From Deltaproteobacteria bacterium (GTDB lineage: Bacteria; Desulfobacterota; Desulfarculia; Adiutricales; Adiutricaceae): a stretch of 64,000 nucleotides of DNA. Of the stretch, positions 8,640-17,691 are shown piece after piece. Location: assembly GCA_031273455.1 (NCBI GenBank), contig JAISRZ010000084.1, positions 1 through 64,000 on the forward strand. The letters run 5' to 3'. The translations under genes were made by a program, and so were the position numbers. The notes below the pieces were generated by a model. That model ran no database searches and was not told the origin of the DNA. It saw only the letters and a list, made by a program, of their open reading frames with translations. Every line of letters starts with the position of its first letter. The stretch's first letter is position 1.

Positions 8640-10126
8640 AAGTCATTGAGTCCTCCCTCATCCTCTGGCCGCTTTTAGTCACCCTAATCGCGCCTTTTTT
8701 GGTCTTACTGGCCGGGAAAAAGATTAACGCCCGGGAGTCGGTCTCCTTTGTGGCTGGAACCATCACCTTCGCTTTGGTCTTAAGCTGCGCCCCGACCATC
8801 TTAAGCGGGGGGATCTTACGGTACGAGCTCTTCCAGATCCTTCCAGGGATCACCCTCACCATCGCCATGGATGGTTTGGGCTTTATCTTCGCCTTTATCG
8901 CCCCTTTTCTCTGGGTCTTAGCCACGAGCTACAATATTGGCTACATGCGGTCATTAAAGGAGCACGCCCAGACCCGTTATTACTTCTGCTTTGGCGTGGC
9001 CATCTTTGGGGCCGTGGGCGTGGCTTTGTCGGCCAACGTCTTTACCTTGTATCTTTTTTATGAAGTCATCTCGGTCTTTACTTACCCCCTGGTGGCCCAT
9101 CACCAAGACGAGGAGGGTTTCGCCGGGGCCAAGAAATATTTAGTCTACTTAATGGGGGCCTCCAAGCTCTTTTTGCTACCGGCCATGGTTTTAACCTATG
9201 TCTTAACCGGGACCTTGGATTTTCCCTTAGGCGACATCCACTCGGGGATCTTCTCCAAGGAAGTGGTGGCTAGCCACCCGGATCTGGTTCGTTTGACCTA
9301 CGTCCTCTTTATCGCCGGGTTAGCTAAAGCCGCTTTAATGCCCCTTCATAACTGGTTGCCCTCGGCCATGGTGGCCCCGACCCCGGTCTCGGCTCTGTTG
9401 CACGCGGTGGCCGTGGTTAAAGCCGGGGTTTTCTCGGTCTCCCGGATCATCTTATCCGGCTTTGGGACCGAGACCATGACGACTTTAGGCTTGTCTTTGC
9501 CCACGGCCTACTTAGCGGGCTTTACCATAGTCGTGGCCTCCTTAATCGCTTTAACCAAGGACGACATTAAAGCGAGATTAGCTTACTCCACGGTTAGCCA
9601 ACTGTCTTACGTGGTTTTAGGCGTGGCTTTGGTGGCCCCCATGGCCGTTCAAGGAGGGCTTCTTCACATTGGCCACCACGCCTTTTCCAAGATCACCCTC
9701 TTTTTTGGGGCTGGGGCCATTTACGTGGCATCTCATTTGAAGTCCATTAAAAAGATGAATGGCTTAGGTCGGCGCATGCCCTGGACCTTTGGGGCCTTTG
9801 GTTTAGCCTCTTTGTCCATGATCGGGGTCCCCCCGGTCTGCGGCTTTGTCTCTAAGTGGTATTTAGTCAATGGAGCCTTACAGCAAGAGCAGCTCATCTT
9901 ACTCATCGCTTTGCTTGGCTCCACCATCTTAAACGCCGGTTACTTTGTGCCCATCTTTTACCGGGCCTTCTTCTTGGAGCCGGATCCTAGCGTGCCCATA
10001 AGTGAATACAAAGAAGCCCCGGTTTGTATGGTGGCCCCCTTGGTGATGACTAGCGTGGTCTCGGTTTTACTGGGCTTTTTCCCGGATATTTTTCAGAATT
10101 TCATTCGCGCCTTTGGCGGCTATTAA
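8636..10126 (+). CDS. MrpD/NuoL-like proton-conducting membrane subunit (first)
   Basis: A 496-residue antiporter-like subunit of the Proton_antipo_M family with about 14 helices. It has the helix-5 glutamate in LYLFYEVISVFTYPLV, the helix-7 lysine region GLAKAALMPLHNWLPSAMVAPTPVSALLHAVAVVKAGV, and the lysine/histidine stretch SKITLFFGAGAIY. The sequence resembles MrpD or the antiporter subunits of 11-subunit complex I and membrane hydrogenases more than canonical NuoL, which is about 600 residues long with a lateral C-terminal helix. Translation starts at GTG 8636, overlapping the nuoK stop. It probably occupies the NuoL or NuoM-like position of the pump. Confidence 0.88.
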   Translation: MKVIESSLILWPLLVTLIAPFLVLLAGKKINARESVSFVAGTITFALVLSCAPTILSGGILRYELFQILPGITLTIAMDGLGFIFAFIAPFLWVLATSYNIGYMRSLKEHAQTRYYFCFGVAIFGAVGVALSANVFTLYLFYEVISVFTYPLVAHHQDEEGFAGAKKYLVYLMGASKLFLLPAMVLTYVLTGTLDFPLGDIHSGIFSKEVVASHPDLVRLTYVLFIAGLAKAALMPLHNWLPSAMVAPTPVSALLHAVAVVKAGVFSVSRIILSGFGTETMTTLGLSLPTAYLAGFTIVVASLIALTKDDIKARLAYSTVSQLSYVVLGVALVAPMAVQGGLLHIGHHAFSKITLFFGAGAIYVASHLKSIKKMNGLGRRMPWTFGAFGLASLSMIGVPPVCGFVSKWYLVNGALQQEQLILLIALLGSTILNAGYFVPIFYRAFFLEPDPSVPISEYKEAPVCMVAPLVMTSVVSVLLGFFPDIFQNFIRAFGGY

Positions 10127-10156
10127 CCGGCCTTTGGCCCACAAATAGGTGTTATC

Positions 10157-10456
10157 GTGCCCCCCAATGGCCCCCATGGCCCCAATGGCCCCAATGGGTT
10201 TTTAGCTAGGTTTCTAGCGGCCCAACTGACCCGCGGTCGAATTAAGTTCTGGCGGATGTTTTTCTTCGCGGTCTTAGCCGTAATCTTGGTTTTGAACCTA
10301 GTTATCGCCAACCATCACCCCCACTTTGGCCCAGACGCCAAACCCTTTTTCTGGCCCTTGTTTGGCTTGGTGGTGGGAATAGTATTGGTTATCGTGGTTA
10401 AGAAAATCATTCAGCCGCTCATTAAAAAGCCTGAGGACTACTATGGCGACCTCTAG
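10157..10456 (+). CDS. Small membrane protein inside the nuo operon
   Basis: A 99-residue protein with a short Pro-Asn-Gly-rich N-terminus (repeats of Gly-Pro-Asn), two membrane helices (about residues 32-52 and 66-86) and a charged end. The start is GTG 10157, preceded by AGGTG at a normal distance; the 3' end overlaps the following antiporter-like gene by 14 nt in another frame, which argues for a real, translationally coupled gene. I do not recognise a family. Position suggests an accessory or assembly subunit of this complex I variant, by inference only. Confidence 0.7.
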   Translation: MPPNGPHGPNGPNGFLARFLAAQLTRGRIKFWRMFFFAVLAVILVLNLVIANHHPHFGPDAKPFFWPLFGLVVGIVLVIVVKKIIQPLIKKPEDYYGDL

Positions 10457-12263
10457 TTTTCTCCATCCCTCGCTCGCCTTTTTAATGATGGCGGTCTTAC
10501 TCCCCTTCTTGCCCGGATCCAGGCGCTGGAAGTGGCTACTATTGCTTCCGCCCATCTTCGCCATTTACGCGGCCTTTAACAACCAACCCGGGGACCACTA
10601 CACCCTATCTTGGTTAGGCCAGACCTTAAAATTGGGCCACGTGGATAGCTTATCGGCCATCTTCGCCCAGGTCTTCGCCATCATGAGCTTAGCCGGGCTC
10701 ATCTATAGCCTCCACGTTAACGACAAAGGTCAGCACATCGCGGCCCTTTTGTACGTGGCCGGCGGTTTTGGTTGTCTGCTGGCGGGCGATTACTTAAGCT
10801 TATTCGCTTTTTGGGAGCTGATGAGCTTAGGCTCGACCTTTTTGGTCATGCTCAATCGGACCCGGGAATCGGTTCTCGCGGCCTTTCGGTATTTTCTTTA
10901 CCACACCTTGGGTGGGCTTATTTTATTGGCCGGGATCCTTTTAAGGTACCGTCTAACTAGCTCCTTTGACTTTGGGCCTATATCCGCCGCTGGGGCCACC
11001 TTACCGGATTGGCTCATTTTAATCGGCTTTTCGGTTAACGCGGCGGTGGTGCCTTTACACGCCTGGTTACCGGACGCTTACCCCCGAGGGACGGTGACGG
11101 GCTCGGTTTTTATGTGCGCTTTCACCACTAAAACCGCGGTCTACGTCTTGGCTCGGGCTTTTCCGGGATGGGAGATCTTAGCCATCGCCGGAACTATCAT
11201 GGCGGTGTACGGGGTCTTGTTCGCCTCCATGGAAAACAACGCCCGGCGGATCTTGTCTTACCATATCGTCTCCCAGGTCGGTTACATGGTGGCTGGCATT
11301 GGGGTGGGCGCGGCCATGACCATAAACGGGGCCGCGGCCCACGCTTACGCCCACATTCTGTATAAGGGCTTATTGTTTATGGGGGCCGGGGCGGTCTTGT
11401 ATAGCGCTGGGACCCAGAGGCTGGATGAATTGGGGGGACTGGCGGCCCGCTTACCCTGGGTCATGGTTTTGTACATGGTCGCGGCCTTGTCCATCTCCGG
11501 GGCCCCTTTGTTTAACGGCTTTGTCTCCAAAACCATGACCATCGCTGGGGCCGCGGAGGCTGGCCGAACCTGGGTGGCAATAGGCTTGGAGTTAGCCGCG
11601 GTGGGCACCTTTATCTCGGTTGGTTTAAAACTCCCCTACTTCGCCTTCTGGGGCGGGAAGCCTACGGACTATAAGCGGGAGTTACGGCCTATCCCAGCCA
11701 ACATGTACTTAGGCATGGCCATTTTAGCCTTTATGTGCTTATTACAGGGCGTTTACCCCGAGGTTCTGTATCGTTACCTGCCCTTCCCGGAGGTGGCCCA
11801 TGAGTACCATCCCTGGACGGCCTTTAACGTTTTACAAGCCTCGTCTTTATTAGGGTTCGCTGGGTTGGCCTTCTATCTTCTGAGAAAGGTTATCACCCCG
11901 CATAAGGCCTTAAACTTAGACTTTGACCTATTTTACCGGTTGATTGGCCGGGCGGTTCTCTTCTTTGTCTGCCGGCCCCTAGCTTTCTTTGATAACCTCT
12001 GGACCAACGTTTATAACGTTATTGGTTTACGGATCTTAAGGGGTTTAGGGTCTTTAACCTCCATCTTTGACCGGAAGGTCATTGACGGGGTGGTGGATGG
12101 CTCGGCTAAGGGCGTCAGGTTCATAGGCTGGGTCGGGGCCTTAGCCCAAAGCGGTCGTCTCCAAAGATACTTGGGGCTCGCGGTCATCTTGGCCTTCGCT
12201 ATCTTTTTGGTCTACTGTCTCTACGGCTCCTTTATAGGGGTCGCTATGGAGAAGACTAATTAA
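10443..12263 (+). CDS. MrpD/NuoL-like proton-conducting membrane subunit (second)
   Basis: A 606-residue antiporter-like subunit. The core (about 60-420) contains LSLFAFWELMSLGSTFLVML with the key glutamate, the SVNAAVVPLHAWLPDAYPRGTVTGSVFMCAFTTKTAVY segment with the lysine, and AYAHILYKGLLFMGAGAVLY. After residue 430 a further pair of helices and an amphipathic stretch end in a final helix (LGLAVILAFAIFLVYCLYG), as in NuoL/MrpA-type long subunits. It is the last gene before a 1.56-kb repeat block; nuoM follows that block. With the previous antiporter gene, NuoM and NuoN, the locus encodes four antiporter-like subunits, one more than canonical complex I. Confidence 0.88.
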   Translation: MATSSFLHPSLAFLMMAVLLPFLPGSRRWKWLLLLPPIFAIYAAFNNQPGDHYTLSWLGQTLKLGHVDSLSAIFAQVFAIMSLAGLIYSLHVNDKGQHIAALLYVAGGFGCLLAGDYLSLFAFWELMSLGSTFLVMLNRTRESVLAAFRYFLYHTLGGLILLAGILLRYRLTSSFDFGPISAAGATLPDWLILIGFSVNAAVVPLHAWLPDAYPRGTVTGSVFMCAFTTKTAVYVLARAFPGWEILAIAGTIMAVYGVLFASMENNARRILSYHIVSQVGYMVAGIGVGAAMTINGAAAHAYAHILYKGLLFMGAGAVLYSAGTQRLDELGGLAARLPWVMVLYMVAALSISGAPLFNGFVSKTMTIAGAAEAGRTWVAIGLELAAVGTFISVGLKLPYFAFWGGKPTDYKRELRPIPANMYLGMAILAFMCLLQGVYPEVLYRYLPFPEVAHEYHPWTAFNVLQASSLLGFAGLAFYLLRKVITPHKALNLDFDLFYRLIGRAVLFFVCRPLAFFDNLWTNVYNVIGLRILRGLGSLTSIFDRKVIDGVVDGSAKGVRFIGWVGALAQSGRLQRYLGLAVILAFAIFLVYCLYGSFIGVAMEKTN

Positions 12264-12336
12264 AGTTGGCTGGCGAAGAGCGGCTGGGGCGGAGTTGTTG
12301 GTTAAAGGGCCCTGATTAAGACTTGTCAGACTTGAG

Positions 12337-12504
12337 GGTTAAGATCAGCTGGTTAGGACCGGATAGATAAGACCGGTTGGTTAGGGTCGGCTGGTTTGGG
12401 CCGGATGGTTAGGGTCAGTTGGCTAGGACCGGATGGTTAAGACCGGCTGGTTAGAGCCAGATGGTTAAGACCAGATGGTTAGGGCCGGTTGGTTTGGACC
12501 GGAT
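12337..12504. repeat. Tandem array of twelve 14-bp units
   Basis: Twelve consecutive 14-base units of the form GGTTAGGACCGGAT (positions 3, 4, 6-10 and 13 variable), with no indel between 12337 and 12504. Because 14 is not a multiple of three, protein-coding constraint cannot explain the strict period. Confidence 0.9.
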
Positions 12505-12517
12505 TGTTAAGAGGGTT

Positions 12518-13523
12518 GTTAAAGGGTCAGTGGAGCTTGTTGGCCCGGGCGGTTCGGGCTTTGCGGTGAGGCTCATTACCCCCTAGCCTTGATAGATTAA
12601 GGCGAAGAAGGGTTGTTAAAGGGTCAATGGTTGTTGGCCAGAGCGGATCGAACTTTTCGGCGAAGCCCATTACCCCTTGCCTTGATAGGTTGAGGCGAAG
12701 AAGGGTCGTTAAAGGGTCAGTGGAGCTTGGCCGGGTGGATCGGGCTTTGCGGTGAAGCCATTATACCTAGCCTTGATAGGTTGAGGCGCAGAGGGTGGTT
12801 AAGGGTCAGTGGAGCTTGGCCGGTTGGATCGGGCTTTGCGGTGAGGCTCATTACCTCTTGCCTCGATAGATTAGGCGCAGAAGGTGGTTAAAGGTCAGTG
12901 GCGCTTGGCCAGGGCGGATCGAGCTTATCGGTAAGCCATTATCCCTAGCCTCGATAGGTTCAGGCGTAGAGGGTGGTTAAAGGGTTAGTGGAGCTTGGCC
13001 GGGCGGATCGAGCTTTTCGGTGAGGCTCATTACCCCTAGCCTTGATAGGTTCAGGCGAAGAAGGGTGGTTAAAGGGTCAATGGTTGTTGGCCGGGCGGAA
13101 CGAGCTTTTCGGTGAGGCTCATTACCCCTAGCCTTGATAGGTTCAGGCGAAGAAGGTTGTTAAAGGGTCAGTGGAGCTTGGCCGGGCGGATCGAACTTTT
13201 CGGTGAGGCTCATTACCTCTAGCCTCGATAGGTTGAGGCGCAGAAGGTGGTTAAAGGGTCAGGGGAGCTTGGCCGGGTGGCTCGGGCTTATCGGTGAGGC
13301 TCATTACCCCTAGCCTTGATAGGTTGAAGCGAAGAGGGTCGTTAAAGGGTCAGCGCTTGTTGGCCAGAGCGGATCGGGCTTCGCGGTGAAGCCATTACCC
13401 TTAGCCTGGATAGATTAGGGCGAAGAAGGTGGTTAAAGGGTCAGCGCTTGTTGGCCGGGCGGATCGGGCTTTGCGGTGAGGCTCATTATCCCTAGCCTCG
13501 ATAGGTTGAGGCGAAGAAGGGTT
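12518..13523. repeat. Tandem array of eleven units of about 91 bp, each with a small hairpin
   Basis: The landmark GTTAAAGGGTCA recurs at 12518, 12615, 12708, 12798, 12887, 12976, 13068, 13159, 13250, 13341 and 13432 (spacings 89-97). Each unit contains GGCCGGGCGGATCGGGCTT-like, GGTGAGGCTCATTACC-like and GCCT-YGATAGGTT-SAGGC segments. The last forms a GCCT/AGGC hairpin, extended to GCCTC/GAGGC in some units and with a G-T wobble in others. Confidence 0.9.
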
Positions 13524-13538
13524 TTTAAAGGTGACAAA

Positions 13539-13648
13539 CCTTGGAAGCCCAAGAAGCCGCCGAACCTTGGAAGCCCTGAAGCTGATCAGCCTTGGAAACC
13601 TTGAAGCTGACGAACCTTAACAGCCTAGAAGCCGCCCAGCCTTGACGG
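13539..13648. repeat. Short tandem array, 25-bp units
   Basis: CCTTGGAAGCC-like units start at 13539, 13565, 13590, 13615 and 13640 (partial), each followed by AAGCYG-like and GAA or CAG ends. Spacings are 26, 25, 25 and 25. Confidence 0.75.
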
Positions 13649-13670
13649 CTAAGGGCTTAAAAGCTATTAA
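13642..13670 (+). promoter_or_regulatory. Candidate sigma-70 promoter for nuoMN
   Basis: TTGACG, a 17-nt spacer and TATTAA lie about 155 nt before nuoM. The -35 differs from consensus at one base and the -10 at two. A promoter here would allow nuoMN to be expressed despite the repeat block upstream. Confidence 0.4.
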
Positions 13671-13824
13671 CCCCTAAAGGGCGACCTTTGAGGGATCTTT
13701 TAAAGTTAAACGCCAAAAACTAAAGGCGATAGTGGCTTAAAACCTTAAAAACGGCCCTTTTGGCCAAGTAGACAATTAACCAAAAAGAACTAAAACCGTT
13801 TACCCCAAAAATGGACGCGCAATA

Positions 13825-15858
13825 ATGGATTCCAGCCTTAACTACCCGGTTCTCTCCGTCTTGACCTTCTGGCCGTTGGTCGCGGCCATACTATTGGTCT
13901 TCGCCCGCTCGGAGCGGGCCACGCGGATCTGGACCCTCATCGCCTCTCTCATTGAAGTCGCTTTGGCTTGGCCATTACTCGCCTTTCAGAAGACCAGCGA
14001 CTTCCAGTTCCTGGAAAGCTTGCCCTGGGCGCCCGAGTGGGGGTTAACCTATAGCTTAGGGGTGGATGGGATTAGCGTCCTCATGGTCTATCTCTCCATC
14101 CTGACCTTGCCCGTCTGCGTTTTGTGCTCCTGGACTTACATTGGGCGTCGGGTTAAAGAGTTCCATGTGGCCCTGTTGTTAATGACCACCGCTTGCGTGG
14201 GGGTCTTTTCGGCCTTGGACCTCGTTTTGTTCTATGTCTTCTGGGAAGCCTTGCTTATCCCCATGTACCTCATGATCGCCATCTGGGGCGGGGACGACCG
14301 GCGTTACGCCTCCATTAAGTTCTTCTTGTACACCTTAGCTGGCTCCACCTTACTTCTAGTGGCCATCGTGGCCCTAAGAATCAAAGCGGGCACCTTTTAT
14401 ATCCCTGACCTTATGGTCACCCAGTTCCCCTTCAAGTTCCAGTACTGGATCTTTTTGGCTTTCTTTATCGCCTTCGCCATTAAGGTCCCCATGTTCCCCT
14501 TCCACACCTGGTTGCCCGCGGCCCACGTCCAAGCCCCGGCGGCGGGTAGCGTGATCTTAGCCGCGGTCCTCTTGAAGATGGGGACTTACGGGTTCTTAAG
14601 GTTTTCCTTGCCCATGGCCCCAGCGGCCAGTCTCGAATTCGCCCCTATAATGATCGCCATCTCCGTGGCCTCTATCCTCTACGGCGGGGCCATCGCCTTG
14701 GGCCAAAGCGACATTAAAAAGCTGATCGCCTACTCCTCGGTGGCTCACATGGGCTTTGTGACTTTGGGCATCTTTGTCTTTAGCGTCAAAGGGGTTCAAG
14801 GGGCCATCTTTCAGATGCTTAACCACGGCATCATCACTGGGGCTCTCTTTACCCTAGTGGGGGCGGTTTACGAGCGGAGTCACTCCAGGGACATCGCTAA
14901 AAACTTAGGCTTAGGTAAGTACTTACCGGCCTTTATGTTCTTCTGGGGGCTTTTTGGCTTAGCCTCCTTTGGCTTTCCCGGGACCAATGGCTTTGTGGGG
15001 GAGTTTTTGGTCATCGCCGCCGCCTTTGAGGAGAGCGTGGCCATAGGTCTTTTAGTCATCCCCGGGGCTATGCTAGCCGCGGCTTACATTCTAAAAGTCA
15101 CCTTAAAAATGGCTTGGGGTCAACCAGCCTCGCCCCAAGGGCGCGGCTGGAAGGATCTGAAGAAAAAAGAGTGGGCTTACTTGGCTCTGCCAGCGGTTTT
15201 GGTCATTTACCTCGGTTTGGCCCCGAGCGCGGTTTTAAACATCATCACCCCCAGCGTGGAAAGCGCGGTCGCGGGCTTCCATATCCGAAAAGCCTTAGCG
15301 GACCCGGTTATCGCGGAGGAAGACTTAAAACCAGTCACTAAAGCGAAGGCCACTAAAGAGACCGCCACCGCTCAAGAGACTGTCGCCGCTCAAGAGACTG
15401 TCGCCACTCAAGAGACCGCCGCTCAAGAGACCGTCGCCACTAAAGAAACCGCCCCGGATCTTAGCTTAGACGTTAATAACGTTAAAGCCGCGAGCGACTT
15501 AAACCCCGTTAAGACGACCTGGTTAAAGACGTCTTTGACGGAGCCTTTAACGCTAAGCCACGGGGTCTTAAACCCCGCTAAAAGCGGCCCTTATTCGCCC
15601 GCCACGGCCTTTAATAACCTTAACCAAGTGGATTACTACTCGCTAACCCTAGATTACGCCGTTGGAGCTGATTTTAACGGTCTTAACGGCTTTAACGGTC
15701 TTAACCCGGAGGTTAGCTGGCTTAACCCGGAGATTAGCTCGCTAGCGAGTTTCAGGGCCAAGCGACTTAATCGACAACTGGACTACCTTGTGGACTATAA
15801 AGGCGCCTTCAGTCAGAAGGGCGGTTTAACCGAGGAGCTGACCCATGAGCGCTCTTAA
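13825..15858 (+). CDS. nuoM: NADH-quinone oxidoreductase subunit M (NuoM) with long C-terminal extension
   Basis: NuoM is an antiporter-like pump subunit. Conserved features are LVLFYVFWEALLIPMYLMI (helix-5 glutamate), FAIKVPMFPFHTWLPAAHVQAPAAGSVILAAVLLKMGTYGF (helix-7/8 lysines), SVAHMGFVTLGIF and FLVIAAAFEES. The normal domain ends near residue 480. Residues 480-677 are an extra, hydrophilic tail of about 200 residues rich in Thr-Ala-Gln-Glu-Thr repeats (about 505-545) and Asn-Gly-Leu/Phe motifs (about 610-630). Typical NuoM is about 500 residues. The tail has no recognisable domain. It overlaps nuoN by 14 nt. Confidence 0.94.
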   Translation: MDSSLNYPVLSVLTFWPLVAAILLVFARSERATRIWTLIASLIEVALAWPLLAFQKTSDFQFLESLPWAPEWGLTYSLGVDGISVLMVYLSILTLPVCVLCSWTYIGRRVKEFHVALLLMTTACVGVFSALDLVLFYVFWEALLIPMYLMIAIWGGDDRRYASIKFFLYTLAGSTLLLVAIVALRIKAGTFYIPDLMVTQFPFKFQYWIFLAFFIAFAIKVPMFPFHTWLPAAHVQAPAAGSVILAAVLLKMGTYGFLRFSLPMAPAASLEFAPIMIAISVASILYGGAIALGQSDIKKLIAYSSVAHMGFVTLGIFVFSVKGVQGAIFQMLNHGIITGALFTLVGAVYERSHSRDIAKNLGLGKYLPAFMFFWGLFGLASFGFPGTNGFVGEFLVIAAAFEESVAIGLLVIPGAMLAAAYILKVTLKMAWGQPASPQGRGWKDLKKKEWAYLALPAVLVIYLGLAPSAVLNIITPSVESAVAGFHIRKALADPVIAEEDLKPVTKAKATKETATAQETVAAQETVATQETAAQETVATKETAPDLSLDVNNVKAASDLNPVKTTWLKTSLTEPLTLSHGVLNPAKSGPYSPATAFNNLNQVDYYSLTLDYAVGADFNGLNGFNGLNPEVSWLNPEISSLASFRAKRLNRQLDYLVDYKGAFSQKGGLTEELTHERS

Positions 15859-17308
15859 CTTTCAATGGGCCAGCTTGTGGCCAGAGACCATCTTTTTAGG
15901 GGCCATCATCGTTCTCTTTTTGGCGGTCATCGCCCAAAATAGGGCCCCGGCTTTAGCCCTCTTTTTATCGAAAGCCGCTCCCTTAGTGGCCTCTTTAGCC
16001 GCGGCCATGATGGCGGTCTGTTCCATGTCCAACGAACCGGTTAGCCTTTTCTTTGACGCTTATCGGGTCGATGGTTTGTCCCAGTTCTTTAAGCTCTTAA
16101 TCGCGGGCGGGTATTTAGTCGCCTGTTTAAACGCTTGGGCCCCGACTACTTTAGACCCCCCGAAAAGAGCGGATTACTTTTTGTTTTTAACTCTCTCGGC
16201 CTGGGGTTTAACCCTTTTAGCCTCGGCCAGTGAGCTCGTGACCATTTACCTAGCTTTAGAGCTCGCCTCTTATTCTTTGTATATCCTGATCCCCACCCGC
16301 TCCAAATCCAAAGAGGCCGCGGAGGCGGGGTTAAAGTACATCCTCTTTGGGGCCGCGGCCACGGCTTTGGCTCTGTATGGTCTCTCTTGGATTATCGCGG
16401 CCCAGCACACCACCTACTTAAAAGAGTTGACCCAGGCTGACTGGTCTTTAGCCAATCCTTTGGGGACTTTGGGCTTATACCTGTTCTTAGGGGGTATTTT
16501 CTTTAAGCTGGCTTTATTCCCCTTCCATTTTTGGTGCCCAGACGTTTACCAGGGAGCCTCCAATGAGACCGCGGCCATTGTGGCCACGCTCCCCAAAATG
16601 GGGGCGGTCATTATCCTCATTCGGTTAGCGGTTCTATTAACCCCTGGGGAAACCTTAACCAACTTTTTAGCCTTCTTGGCCGCGGTCTCCATCACCTACG
16701 GGAACTTGGCCGCTTTAGTCCAAAAGGACTTAAAAAGGATGCTGGGGTTTTCCTCCGTGGCCCACGCGGGGTATATCCTCGTGGGTCTAGTCTCTAAAAC
16801 CCCGGAAGGGTTAGCCGCCGCCGCTTTTTACGCCTTAGCCTACCTTCTCATGAACCTCTTGGTCTTCTGGATCATTAGCCGGATCGCCTATGACGGTCGG
16901 AACCTGACCTATGACAGCTTAAATGGGTTGGCTAAACGGTCGCCCATCTTGGCTTTGGCTTTAGCCGCCGGGGCTTTTTCCCTAGTGGGTTTACCGCCCA
17001 CGGTCGGGTTTATCGGGAAGCTGTGGTTATTAACCAGCGCTTGGGGCCATGGTTACGACTGGTTAGTCATTGTGGTCTGCGTCAATAGCGCCATCGCCAT
17101 CTTTTACTACCTCTCCTTGGTCCGGCACGCTTACACCGAAGAGCCCGCCGAGGACTCGGAAGCTTACGCCACCATCAACCAAACCAATGTCTCGGCCTTT
17201 AGTCGCTTAGGGGCTTTAGCCCTAGGGATCCTGGTGGTGGGCTTAGGCGTGGTCCCCAGCCCCGTTTTTGGGGCTATTTTAAAGGCCAGTCGGCAGCTGT
17301 TGCCGTAG
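15845..17308 (+). CDS. nuoN: NADH-quinone oxidoreductase subunit N (NuoN)
   Basis: NuoN (487 residues, about 14 helices) is the antiporter-like subunit nearest the peripheral arm. It has LALELASYSLYILIPT, the segment FKLALFPFHFWCPDVYQGASNETAAIVATLPKMGA with the conserved lysine and Pro-His pair, and SSVAHAGYILVGL. The start ATG lies inside the end of nuoM. An intrinsic terminator follows about 120 nt after the stop, marking the end of the operon. Confidence 0.95.
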   Translation: MSALNFQWASLWPETIFLGAIIVLFLAVIAQNRAPALALFLSKAAPLVASLAAAMMAVCSMSNEPVSLFFDAYRVDGLSQFFKLLIAGGYLVACLNAWAPTTLDPPKRADYFLFLTLSAWGLTLLASASELVTIYLALELASYSLYILIPTRSKSKEAAEAGLKYILFGAAATALALYGLSWIIAAQHTTYLKELTQADWSLANPLGTLGLYLFLGGIFFKLALFPFHFWCPDVYQGASNETAAIVATLPKMGAVIILIRLAVLLTPGETLTNFLAFLAAVSITYGNLAALVQKDLKRMLGFSSVAHAGYILVGLVSKTPEGLAAAAFYALAYLLMNLLVFWIISRIAYDGRNLTYDSLNGLAKRSPILALALAAGAFSLVGLPPTVGFIGKLWLLTSAWGHGYDWLVIVVCVNSAIAIFYYLSLVRHAYTEEPAEDSEAYATINQTNVSAFSRLGALALGILVVGLGVVPSPVFGAILKASRQLLP

Positions 17309-17430
17309 GGGTTGGAGGGGCGTTAACCGCCTTTGGTTAATCCTCCCCAAAGGGCAATCATCAAAGGGCCATCCCCATGAGGGTAACCGCCTAGCCGCGG
17401 GCCTGGGTTGACCAAACATCAGTTTTTCTT

Positions 17431-17460
17431 AAAAAACGGGCTTCATAGCCCGTTTTTTTA
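17431..17460. terminator. Bidirectional intrinsic terminator after nuoN
   Basis: AAAAAACGGGCT-tcat-AGCCCGTTTTTTT: a GC-rich stem flanked by A and T runs, functional in either direction. Confidence 0.85.
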
Positions 17461-17691
17461 TGGCCAGGAACTGAAGGGAACCATGAGGGAATAGAGCCTA
17501 TTAGATAACTGAGCCACAGCCATACCTCGGAACCCCCCCGGTGAACCCCAGTTGGCCGGAGTCGGTCATTAAGGACCAAGCCTTGAAGGTTGGGTTAAAA
17601 GGCTGGAATAGCCCCCTGTGGGTTAAGAGCCAGCCAGTGTTAGGCCATCCTCTTGGGGCGGTCTGAGGCTTAAATTTAGCCGTTTTTTGGG

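Larger units (their letters stand above)
12264..13824. other. Noncoding block of tandem arrays inside the nuo cluster
   Basis: No gene is visible across 1.56 kb that separates the second antiporter-like gene from nuoM. It consists of three successive arrays with different units (14, about 91 and 25 bp; listed separately) and a candidate promoter near the 3' end. No intrinsic terminator with a T-run was seen after 12263. Confidence 0.75.
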
